A stretch of 64,000 nucleotides of DNA from Methanobacteriota archaeon (lineage in GTDB: Archaea; Thermoplasmatota; Poseidoniia; Poseidoniales; Thalassarchaeaceae). The stretch spans positions 1 to 64,000 of the forward strand of contig JABIGF010000027.1 of NCBI GenBank assembly GCA_018650285.1, written 5' to 3'. A model generated the notes under the pieces. That model ran no database searches, was not told where the DNA came from, and was given only the letters and a program-made list of their open reading frames with translations. Shown here in pieces: positions 53,864 to 61,442 of this stretch (position 1 is the first letter of the stretch; each line of letters starts with the position of its first letter). Both the position numbers and the translations under genes were made by a program.

Positions 53864-54571
53864 ATGTGTGATTTATTTGGAATGAGTTGCAATAATGTTG
53901 ATCGTGCAACGAAGAGTTTACCTCGTTTTGCTCGTTTTGCAGAAAGCAATCCACATGGCTGGGGAATAGGATGGTATGAAGATGGAGTGGCCATTGTTGA
54001 ACGTGCGCCAGAACAAGGTAACCATGACCCTAGATATTGGGATGCCATAGAAAATGCCAGTAGCGAAGTTATCATTGGCCATGTTCGTTGGGCAACAGGA
54101 ACAGCTCAATGTGAGTGTAATTGTCACCCCTTCACTCGCAAGCATAGGGGTAGAGATTGGATGCTTGCCCACAATGGTTGGTCAAACAATTATTCAATAC
54201 ACCCAGATTCTGAGGGCGATACTGATTCTGAACAGATTTTTCATGAAATAATGGACGAAGTTAATGATTATCAAGAATCTGGCGGCATTAAGGGACTATA
54301 CCCTGCACTTAAGCAGGCAATTAGTGGTGTTTTTGAAAGACACGGTCGTGAAGTAAGATTGAATTTACTAATTAGTGATGGTCGTACATTGTATGCATTT
54401 AATCATTATTCTAGGAAACCAATATACATGTTACGTAGGTCAAAATCTTACGGTGGGGCAGTATTGCTTTCAACGCAGAAACTCACAGATGAGGATTGGG
54501 AGCCAATACCAAAAAACCGGCTTCTTGCTATTGATGGAGGCGAAGTTCAAGTAATGTCAAGCACCATATAA
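53864..54571 (+). CDS. Class II glutamine amidotransferase
   Basis: A 235-residue Ntn-hydrolase of the GATase_4/YafJ-like type. The start Met is removed to expose Cys2 (MCDLFGMSC), the nucleophile that releases ammonia from glutamine. Other motifs are SNPHGWGIGWYEDG, GHVRWATGT, CHPFTR and the LAHNGWSN loop. No synthase domain is attached, so it is either a stand-alone glutaminase or the donor for a partner enzyme not found nearby. It has normal length and continuous frame. Confidence 0.9.
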   Translation: MCDLFGMSCNNVDRATKSLPRFARFAESNPHGWGIGWYEDGVAIVERAPEQGNHDPRYWDAIENASSEVIIGHVRWATGTAQCECNCHPFTRKHRGRDWMLAHNGWSNNYSIHPDSEGDTDSEQIFHEIMDEVNDYQESGGIKGLYPALKQAISGVFERHGREVRLNLLISDGRTLYAFNHYSRKPIYMLRRSKSYGGAVLLSTQKLTDEDWEPIPKNRLLAIDGGEVQVMSSTI

Positions 54572-54636
54572 TGTCCTCAAGCAGCGTACGCACAAGCGAA
54601 ATAGGCTCTTAGTAGAGCCTTTTTTCTAATGGCGAA

Positions 54637-57534
54637 TTATTCAAATTCAAAGTTGCATGTTGAGCAGACATTAGCACCAGGTGCGTTGACTTCACTGCAA
54701 ATATCGCAGACTCGGCCATCTTCACTTGCCTCTTCAGCAGCAGGTTCCGGCTCATCTTCAGCCTCTTCAACTTCGCTACCAGTAATTTGGGCTAGTGCTG
54801 CATCCATTGCATCATCTCCAGAATCATCCTCTTCTTCAGCCTCTTCCTCAGCAGGCTCTTCGGATTCTTCTTCTTCTGTAGATTCTTCAGAATCATCCTC
54901 TTCTTCGGATTCTTCCTCAGCCTCATCCTCTTCTTCGGATTCTTCCTCAGCCTCATCTTCTGTTGCTTCTTCTACTACTTCGTCTTCAACGACTTCTTCA
55001 ACAGTTTCTTCGATGACTTCCTCTTCATCTTCTTCCGCTTCAGGCTCTGCAGGTGGTAGGTCGACATCAAGTTCGTCTCCAAAAGTTGCTCCGTGGAACT
55101 CTTGTGCATCACTTACCTTGTATTCTACACCTGCGTCCCCTACGAGTTCGTAGATAACTTCGATACGCTCATCCTTCTCAATAACTGGGATGTGCCATGT
55201 GACTTTCATTCCATTTTCATCATCAGCCTTCTCCATCTCTGATTCTCTGACTCCAGATGAGTCGCTACGGATGTTGTAGTCTTTGATTTCAAATGCACTA
55301 GGTACAATATCGTGAATTAATAGATTTTGAAGTGCAGAATCTGATCGGTTCTGGAACATTATCATGACTTCGTATCGGCCGGCTCCGCCAGCAGGGAATA
55401 CTTCTTTCCCTGTGCTGAACTTTCTTCGCTTGTGGATGATTCTGATTGAAGGGACATCCTCAATGACTCGGCTAGCGACTGGTCCATAGCGCTCGGCGCT
55501 GAAATCGGAGCGCAAAGGTGCTGCGACAGTGTCGTTTTCAGGTGTTGGGTCAGGTGCGATGAGAGGGTATGTGATAGTCATCTCTTGACCTGGTTCTAGA
55601 CCAATTGGTCCTTTTGTCCCAATTGTCAACAACATTGTGTGGCCGGCTCCATCAGGGCTTAGATTATTTTCTTCTAGAGTGACTCCTTCCTTGACTTCAA
55701 TTCGGAATTGGTCATTTGCTACCTCGTTACCATCAATTGTGCAGGCGACTTGTTCTGTGTCAGGGCTGTTGAAAATCCCAGGTACATCGTCAGTCAAGCG
55801 CATTAGGTTGATAGTAGCCGAACCAGTATTCTTGATTGAAATTTCAGCGTTTACTGTTGCTTCTCGGTATGTGCGCAGAATTTTTGTGGAATAGTTCTTG
55901 CTGACATCTGCTTCTAAGACCTTAATTACATAATTTTCCAATTCAATTGAACCTTCTGTTGAGTGAGTTACTCGTGGAATAACGGTAAATCCTAATTCTT
56001 GGTTAAAATTCGGTTCTTCAGTTGCTGGTACAATAGCAACATCACTTTCCCAACGTCCATCAGGGTGTACATCTTTCTGAACATCTGTGATATCAAAGAG
56101 AAGTTCATCTGTTCCTGCTTGCTTAACTTGTAAGCGCACAAGGTCAACTGCGAACGATGAGCGGTTTTCGAAAACCGCTTGACAGCGCCAGTTATCTGGG
56201 CGTTCGTCTTCATCAACATCCATGTAACTAAAACCACGGCAGAACGCATCTAGTTCAACAATTGTCATTCCTGAAAGGGTTGCATCTGCTGTGTATGTTG
56301 CACTGGTTTTACCTGCTGAAACTTCATCAATGATTTCAGTTACTAAATCAGCGGTAATGGGGAGTTGTCTTTTTGCTCCAGGTGATAGTGTCTCGGATGG
56401 AGTGACATTCCATGTCAGGATATTTTTTACGATTGAGTAGTTGTCTCCTTCACTAGTAATTGTCATCTGTGGGGGTATCTCACGAGTGACTACAATATTG
56501 TCTAGTTCAACAGGTCCAACATTTTCAACTTCTAGTTCTAATGAAATTCCTTGTGTGTCGTCACTACATACTGCAGAAGTACTTCTCTCTTGTGTGCGGT
56601 CGGGTTTTGTGTCAAGGCGCTCACGGACTGCAAGCATTACAGGTCCTGAAACGGAATAATCCATGGTGTGATCTTTTCCTGCTTCTAACTCTTGAATTGG
56701 CATGTGGCCATTTTCTACATCAGTTGATTTCAATTTGTGTAGGAAAATATCAATATCCCAAAGTCTGTCTTTTTCACTTGGATTTCCAATTCGCAACTTT
56801 CCATCAACACTTTGGTTGACAACATCACCGTCTACTGAGAGTGTTGATGTTTCAATTTCATGAAGGGAACCTTCCAGTTTGTCTCCTGGGATTTGGTCTA
56901 CAGTATCCAATGTGCGGATTTCAGCGCCAGCGTGGATGGGAACCTCTTCATCTTCTTCGTCATCTTCAACTTCTTCAGAATCGTCATCATCTTCTTCAGT
57001 ATCATCGCTACTGAGAAGCGCATCACTTTCGGAATCTTCAGGTGCATCTAATGCATCTAGGCTTGCTGCTGCTGCTCCTAACAGGGCATCATCATCGTCT
57101 TCAGCATCATCTGTTGAGTCTAGAGTCAATGAAATTGTACCACCGAGTAAATCTACTGCGGATGATAGAGGTGCTTCAGCCTCTTCTTCAGGTGCTGGTG
57201 GGGCAGATAATGCATCAAGTGCCGACATATCAGGTGGCGCAGGTGGTGCGTCCATTGGAGGTGCGGGTGGTGCATCCATATCTGGTGGCGCAGGTGGTGC
57301 GTCCATACTTGGTGGTGCAGGTGGCGCGTCCATACTTGGTGGTGCAGGTGGTGGAGGTGGCGCATCCATGCTGGGTGGTGCTGGCGGTGCGTCCATTGGA
57401 GGTGCTGGTGGCGGTGGTGGTGCGTCCATACCTGGTGGCGGTGGTGGTGCATCCATGCCTGGTGGCGGTGGTGGTGGCGGTGGCATCATTCCGGGTGGCG
57501 GTGGGGGTGCGTTGTTACTATCTTCTTCACTCAT
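54637..57534 (-). CDS. Large polyproline/acidic cytosolic protein with C-terminal zinc ribbon
   Basis: A 965-residue protein of unknown function with no signal peptide or membrane helix. From the ATG at 57534 (GGAG box upstream) it has four parts. The first is a Pro-rich head of about 110 residues with PPPPPPPP runs and repeats of MDAPPAPPS type. The second is an acidic Ser/Asp segment to about residue 200. The third is a beta-rich body (about 200-800) made of repeated Ig- or DUF11-like sandwiches, for example VENVGPVELDNIVVTREIPP and SIKNTGSATINLMRLTDDVP. The last is a Glu-rich tail of about 110 residues ending with a C4 zinc ribbon (CDIC ... CSTC). It is probably a scaffold or envelope-associated protein. 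The tail is encoded by tandem repeats. Confidence 0.8.
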   Translation of the reverse strand: MSEEDSNNAPPPPPGMMPPPPPPPPGMDAPPPPPGMDAPPPPPAPPMDAPPAPPSMDAPPPPPAPPSMDAPPAPPSMDAPPAPPDMDAPPAPPMDAPPAPPDMSALDALSAPPAPEEEAEAPLSSAVDLLGGTISLTLDSTDDAEDDDDALLGAAAASLDALDAPEDSESDALLSSDDTEEDDDDSEEVEDDEEDEEVPIHAGAEIRTLDTVDQIPGDKLEGSLHEIETSTLSVDGDVVNQSVDGKLRIGNPSEKDRLWDIDIFLHKLKSTDVENGHMPIQELEAGKDHTMDYSVSGPVMLAVRERLDTKPDRTQERSTSAVCSDDTQGISLELEVENVGPVELDNIVVTREIPPQMTITSEGDNYSIVKNILTWNVTPSETLSPGAKRQLPITADLVTEIIDEVSAGKTSATYTADATLSGMTIVELDAFCRGFSYMDVDEDERPDNWRCQAVFENRSSFAVDLVRLQVKQAGTDELLFDITDVQKDVHPDGRWESDVAIVPATEEPNFNQELGFTVIPRVTHSTEGSIELENYVIKVLEADVSKNYSTKILRTYREATVNAEISIKNTGSATINLMRLTDDVPGIFNSPDTEQVACTIDGNEVANDQFRIEVKEGVTLEENNLSPDGAGHTMLLTIGTKGPIGLEPGQEMTITYPLIAPDPTPENDTVAAPLRSDFSAERYGPVASRVIEDVPSIRIIHKRRKFSTGKEVFPAGGAGRYEVMIMFQNRSDSALQNLLIHDIVPSAFEIKDYNIRSDSSGVRESEMEKADDENGMKVTWHIPVIEKDERIEVIYELVGDAGVEYKVSDAQEFHGATFGDELDVDLPPAEPEAEEDEEEVIEETVEEVVEDEVVEEATEDEAEEESEEEDEAEEESEEEDDSEESTEEEESEEPAEEEAEEEDDSGDDAMDAALAQITGSEVEEAEDEPEPAAEEASEDGRVCDICSEVNAPGANVCSTCNFEFE
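54897..54956. repeat. 30-bp tandem repeat within the acidic tail
   Basis: Two exact tandem copies, 54897-54926 and 54927-54956, encode a repeated EDEAEEESE-type motif. Slippage could change copy number in frame. Confidence 0.85.
57226..57513. repeat. Imperfect GGTGG-rich repeats encoding the polyproline head
   Basis: Repeated units of GGTGGTGCGTCCAT type on the plus strand encode Met-Asp-Ala-Pro-Pro modules and runs of up to eight prolines on the minus strand. Unit lengths vary in multiples of three, so the frame is kept. Confidence 0.75.
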
Positions 57535-57690
57535 TGTAACTCTCTCCATAATATGGGTAAGCCTTGGCAACGCGTCTCCTTCTATAACCGTTGTCAAGTA
57601 GTGGGTGCTATGTATTGTTTTGATAGCCTCAATGAATTTGCGTTTGAAATACGAATCCTTGAAGAACCATGGGCTTGGGGGTTGCTACTG

Positions 57691-58521
57691 ATGGCAGCAG
57701 GAGATACAACCGCCCCGCCCGTTCTTTTTGTTGTTGGAACGGCTGGCGCAGGGAAGAGCACATTGGTCACAGCATTTCAGAGATGGGCGAGATTTATCGA
57801 GGTCGACGCCCTAACTATCAACCTTGACCCAGGGGCTGAACGTGTACACTATGACCCTGAATTTGACGTTCGTGATATGGTGTCACTTTCAGAAGTGATG
57901 GATGAATATGATTTAGGGCCAAATGGGGCACAAATTCTTGCTGCAGATTTGGTAGCAGCTCAAGCATTTGATATTCAGGATGAATTGGAGGGTTTATCTG
58001 GTGATATGTTAGTTATTGACACACCTGGTCAAGTTGAATTATTTGCATTCCGTGAGGCTTCTAGTCACTTTGTTGAGGTGCTGGGACAAGGTCGCGCCGC
58101 ATTGATATTCCTTTTTGACCCAATGTTGTCTCAGTCACCATCAGGATTTGTGTCACAAATGTTGTTGTCCAACATTGTTCATTTTAGACTAGGGTTGCCT
58201 ACAGCAAATTTCCTTTCTAAGTCAGATTTGTTAGAGCCCGAAGATCTTGAGCGTATTTTGGAATGGGGTGACCGTCTAGATACACTTGAAGCGGCTCTGT
58301 ATGAAGAGGCTGGTGGCCAAAGGACTGAATTTGCAATTGGTCAACTTCGTATGATGCAACATAGCCAAGTTCAACCTGGATTGATACCTCTTTCAAGTGA
58401 AGAAGAGGATGGACTTGCAGATATTCTTTCATTCGCTCAGAATCTGTTTGGTGGGATGGCGGATACACGAGATGGATTTGCAGAGGATATCGGTTTTGAA
58501 AAAGACGGGTGGAATGAATAA
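57691..58521 (+). CDS. GPN-loop GTPase
   Basis: A 276-residue GTPase of the GPN family, which is found in archaea and eukaryotes. In eukaryotes it helps assemble RNA polymerase II. P-loop GTAGAGKST, the Asp-rich segment LDPGAERVHYDP, the GPN loop itself (GPNG), DTPGQVELF (switch 2) and SKSD (guanine recognition) are all present. The ATG at 57691 places the P-loop about 17 residues from the N-terminus, as usual. The frame is open back to 57553 but overlaps the divergent gene's leader. The OTC start overlaps its stop by one base. Confidence 0.92.
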   Translation: MAAGDTTAPPVLFVVGTAGAGKSTLVTAFQRWARFIEVDALTINLDPGAERVHYDPEFDVRDMVSLSEVMDEYDLGPNGAQILAADLVAAQAFDIQDELEGLSGDMLVIDTPGQVELFAFREASSHFVEVLGQGRAALIFLFDPMLSQSPSGFVSQMLLSNIVHFRLGLPTANFLSKSDLLEPEDLERILEWGDRLDTLEAALYEEAGGQRTEFAIGQLRMMQHSQVQPGLIPLSSEEEDGLADILSFAQNLFGGMADTRDGFAEDIGFEKDGWNE

Positions 58522-59471
58522 TGTCAAATTTATTGGCAATTGACGACATATCAGAAGATTTCGCAGAGATATTAGAGTGGGCTATTACATTCAAAGGCGA
58601 CCAAGAGGTTGCTCCATCATTCACACCTCTTGATGGTATGTCTGTTGGTTCTATTTACGAGAAGCCAAGTACTCGGACAAGAGTTTCTTTTGAGGTGGGT
58701 ATCGACAAGTTAGGGGGTAATGCACTGACTCTCCTGAAGGGTGATATTCAACTTGGTAAATCAGAGACTGTTGGAGATACTGCCCAAGTTCTTTCACGTT
58801 ATCTTGGTGCGATTACTTACCGTTGTTACGCACATGCTGATGTAGTTGAGTTAGCAGAAAAATCCTCAGTGCCTGTGATTAATGCACTTTCTTACAAACA
58901 TCACCCGTGTCAGGCCGCAGCTGATTTGATGACGATAATGGAGAATAAAGATGATTTGAAGAATGTCAAAATTGCTTGGGTTGGTGATGGTAACAATGTT
59001 CTTCATGATTTATTGTTGGCTGGTGCCATTTTGGGTTGTGATGTCTATTGGGCAGTTCCGAAAGGATATGAGCCTGATTCTGATGTTGTTGAAAGGGCGG
59101 AAAAACTTGCTGAGATATCGGGTTCAAAACTTTGTCAAACTCACGACCCTATTGAGGCTGTAACTGATGCAGATGTTGTGTATACAGACGTGTTCATATC
59201 AATGGGTGAGGAAGATCTAGTTGACAAGATAAATGATTTCAAAGGTTTTCAAATAAATGATGAATTAGTGTCACATGCGAAAAAGGATTATTTGTTCATG
59301 CATTGCCTTCCCGCGCACCGTGGGGATGAGGTCACAGATTCGGTCATGGATAGTGATAATTCTGTAGTCTTTGACCAAGCAGAAAATAGGATGTGGGCTC
59401 AAATGTCATTGTTAACTTACTTGATTGACCAAGAAGCATGGTCTACATATTCTGAACTAATGGAATATTGA
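58521..59471 (+). CDS. argF: Ornithine carbamoyltransferase
   Basis: A 316-residue transferase that makes citrulline from ornithine and carbamoyl phosphate. The carbamoyl-phosphate loop STRTR is at 50-54 (KPSTRTRVSFE), followed by HHPCQAAADL and the ornithine-site FMHCLPAHRGDEV. Length and domain layout are normal. It starts within the stop of the GPN gene (TAATG), so the two genes are co-translated. A carbamate kinase gene elsewhere in the window can feed or drain the same carbamoyl-phosphate pool. Confidence 0.94.
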   Translation: MSNLLAIDDISEDFAEILEWAITFKGDQEVAPSFTPLDGMSVGSIYEKPSTRTRVSFEVGIDKLGGNALTLLKGDIQLGKSETVGDTAQVLSRYLGAITYRCYAHADVVELAEKSSVPVINALSYKHHPCQAAADLMTIMENKDDLKNVKIAWVGDGNNVLHDLLLAGAILGCDVYWAVPKGYEPDSDVVERAEKLAEISGSKLCQTHDPIEAVTDADVVYTDVFISMGEEDLVDKINDFKGFQINDELVSHAKKDYLFMHCLPAHRGDEVTDSVMDSDNSVVFDQAENRMWAQMSLLTYLIDQEAWSTYSELMEY

Positions 59472-59498
59472 TGTCAAAGCAGGTATTTCTACTCAATT

Positions 59499-60407
59499 CT
59501 AAAGCGACCAAGAGGTTGCTTTTACGATTCCGCAGGTCATGAATCCTAGTAAACCAAACAGTAGTGCACGTTTGAGATATTTTGATGCCTTGGTATCTTC
59601 TCCTTTCATGATGGGGCCTTTTACCATCAACAAGTAGAGCATTGCTGGACCCATGAATCCGATGAAGGAAGTTGGTAGTAATTTTAATGCGAATGGTAGG
59701 CCCATACTGATGAATCCTATGAGGCCACAAACCCAACTAACCATTCGTGCCTTTTCAGCACCAATTTTCATCGGCAACGTATCTCTTTCAGCATCGCCCT
59801 CCATATCTTCTACATCTTTGATAATCTCTCGCGCAGTACCTATCATCATTGCACAGATGGCGACTAGCCAAGGAAGCGGGTCAGTGCCGTACCCTACGGC
59901 AGCAGCGCCAAAGACAATGACTACGGCAATTAATCCGGAGACCGACAAGTTCCCCCATAATCCACTCTTTTTGAGACACGTCTTGAATGGGATGCCATCA
60001 AATTCATACGCACTCATTAAGATGAGGGCAACAGCCCAGATTGCAACGGAATCAAGCCATTCAAGGTGACCAATATTATTCTCAGCATGTATGATGATAA
60101 GAATCAAGGTTATTGCGGATAGAATCATGGCGCCCCAGGAGAATTTTTTTGCGGCAGTTTCTGTAATGGCTCCTGATGCCAATGGGCGATTCGGGTGATT
60201 TACTTTGTCTGCTTCTATGTCAAGTATATCATTAAGAGCATTCCATCCAGCCATGAAAAACGCCACACTCAATGTGTGTAAAGCCAAAGGCAATGCAATA
60301 TCAGTTTGGCTTGCAGCACCTACAATCAGTGCACCCACTGGTACAGTGATTGCACCCATCAAGACATTAACTCCTCTCGAGAGTGTCCACCATTCCTGAG
60401 TGCCCAT
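59499..60407 (-). CDS. UbiA-family prenyltransferase, probably DGGGP synthase
   Basis: A 302-residue polytopic protein with about eight hydrophobic helices. The two aspartate-rich sites of UbiA enzymes are present: NDILDIEADKVNHPNRP (first) and KDVEDMEGDAERDTLP (second). In archaea this branch usually forms (S)-2,3-di-O-geranylgeranylglyceryl phosphate, the second ether-bond step of membrane-lipid synthesis. Quinone-type substrates cannot be ruled out. It is convergent with argF and upstream of nothing obvious on its strand. Confidence 0.85.
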   Translation of the reverse strand: MGTQEWWTLSRGVNVLMGAITVPVGALIVGAASQTDIALPLALHTLSVAFFMAGWNALNDILDIEADKVNHPNRPLASGAITETAAKKFSWGAMILSAITLILIIIHAENNIGHLEWLDSVAIWAVALILMSAYEFDGIPFKTCLKKSGLWGNLSVSGLIAVVIVFGAAAVGYGTDPLPWLVAICAMMIGTAREIIKDVEDMEGDAERDTLPMKIGAEKARMVSWVCGLIGFISMGLPFALKLLPTSFIGFMGPAMLYLLMVKGPIMKGEDTKASKYLKRALLFGLLGFMTCGIVKATSWSL

Positions 60408-60435
60408 TGAATGGGGTCAAACCGCGCTTGGCACT

Positions 60436-60699
60436 TCATGTCTGCGCTGTTGTGTTGTTATTGGAGGTAGAAGAAAGGTCCCAAACACAAACGGTATAAC
60501 GGCCACCTCGGAAGAAATCTCTTTGATGACCTACCTTTTGAAATCTCAAATCCTTTGCAAGAATATTGCCAACTTGATTCATTGTGGCACCCCAAGAGAA
60601 TCTATCATTAAGGTGATCAAAGATATCTACGGTGTTTGAACTACCGTGTTCTAGCAGATATTCTGCTACTGCCTGGCGCAATCTTTTGGTTCTACTCAA
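60436..60699 (-). CDS. Small winged-helix-like protein
   Basis: An 87-residue basic protein. The order of three helices and a C-terminal beta hairpin (LRQAVAEYLLEHG, TVDIFDHLNDRFSWG, TMNQVGNILAKDLRFQKVG, RYTVCVWDLSS) suits a winged-helix DNA-binding fold. Specific function is unknown. It overlaps the upstream gene by 4 nt, so they are likely co-translated. Confidence 0.65.
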   Translation of the reverse strand: MSRTKRLRQAVAEYLLEHGSSNTVDIFDHLNDRFSWGATMNQVGNILAKDLRFQKVGHQRDFFRGGRYTVCVWDLSSTSNNNTTAQT

Positions 60700-60956
60700 G
60701 CTAACACCTCTGTTGAGAATGAAGCCTTCGCACGTACTTTCAACGTTCTCCAGATTGGCTTACTTTTGCTTTGCTCAGGTACGTGATTCCAATTATTGTT
60801 AGATAACTTACCCGTAGCTGATGTAAGGCGTACAAGTCCAGAACTAACTTCTGTTATCACGCGCCCATCTTCTATGCTAGACACTAGGCTTCTAAATGGA
60901 GTCACTTCAACCACATCTACTCTGTTTACTTTTTTACTCAATATGCTTTGTTGCAT
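60696..60956 (-). CDS. Small hypothetical protein preceding the winged-helix-like gene
   Basis: An 86-residue basic protein. It has two beta-like strands early (VDVVEVTPFRSLVSS, VITEVSSGLVRL), then a polar region and a basic end. I do not recognise a family. Its ATGA overlap with the next gene supports it being a real, co-translated gene. Alone it would be doubtful. Confidence 0.45.
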   Translation of the reverse strand: MQQSILSKKVNRVDVVEVTPFRSLVSSIEDGRVITEVSSGLVRLTSATGKLSNNNWNHVPEQSKSKPIWRTLKVRAKASFSTEVLA

Positions 60957-61093
60957 GGCCTGAACTAGAGAGGGGCGGTATATGAACCAACAATGGACGG
61001 GGGTTGCTTAAAGTGAATGCTAATCGTTGTACTGCATTTGAAATTAAAGTTAAAGTGAAAGTGAATGTGATGATATCCATTCCCCACTTTGTT

Positions 61094-61101
61094 GATATAC
61101 C
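61094..61101 (+). promoter_or_regulatory. TATA-like box for tRNA-Glu
   Basis: GATATACC, centred about 28 nt upstream of the tRNA-Glu 5' end. Confidence 0.45.
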
Positions 61102-61125
61102 GAAGTTAGGTCGGCGGGTTACTTC

Positions 61126-61200
61126 GCTCGCGTGGTGTAGTTCGGCCCATCATTGCGGGCTCTCATCCCGTTGACCCGGGTTCGAATCCCGGCGCGAGCA
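61126..61200 (+). tRNA. tRNA-Glu (anticodon CUC)
   Basis: Cloverleaf on the plus strand: acceptor GCTCGCG/CGCGAGC, anticodon stem GCGGG/CCCGT around CTCTCAT (CTC), T arm CCGGG-TTCGAAT-CCCGG, discriminator A at 61200. CCA is not encoded. Confidence 0.96.
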
Positions 61201-61268
61201 CTTAATTAATAATTTTTAAATAGTGCGAAATAATGGCTAATTCATATCCATAACGCAGCGTTTTGAAA

Positions 61269-61341
61269 TAGTCCCGGCAGGAGTCGAACCTGCGTCCCCT
61301 GGACCAAAACCAGAGATGATGGACCACTACACTACGGAACT
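61269..61341 (-). tRNA. tRNA-Gln (anticodon UUG)
   Basis: Minus-strand cloverleaf: acceptor AGTTCCG/CGGGACT, anticodon stem TCTGG/CCAGG around TTTTGGT (TTG), T arm GCAGG-TTCGACT-CCTGC, discriminator A. It is convergent with tRNA-Glu, 68 nt away. Confidence 0.95.
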
Positions 61342-61416
61342 AACGGGCGCCTCCAAAAGCCACTTGGTTTTGACCTTGACGCTTGATGTCTCTCTTTCCA
61401 TTGTTTAATCAAGCGG

Positions 61417-61437
61417 CCGAGCCCTTCAAGGGCTCGG
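61417..61437. promoter_or_regulatory. Strong GC hairpin 5 nt before the subtilase start
   Basis: CCGAGCCCT-TCA-AGGGCTCGG: perfect 9-bp arms with a short loop. It ends 5 nt upstream of the ATG at 61443, which is an unusual place for a stable hairpin if translation uses a leader. Confidence 0.5.
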
Positions 61438-61442
61438 TATGG

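Noticed and set aside
54629-55153. Long Ser-rich frame on the plus strand opposite the acidic tail
   Set aside because: It is the mirror of GAA/GAT codon runs in the real gene on the minus strand. There is no independent start signal or sensible composition.
57226-57513. Possible CRISPR-like repeat
   Set aside because: Units are irregular in length, have no unique spacers, and lie inside a coding sequence. They are codon repeats.
56879-57601. Gly/Ser-rich plus-strand frame opposite the polyproline head
   Set aside because: Produced by the CC-rich proline codons read in reverse. The minus-strand protein has a start with GGAG and a zinc ribbon at its end, so it is the real one.
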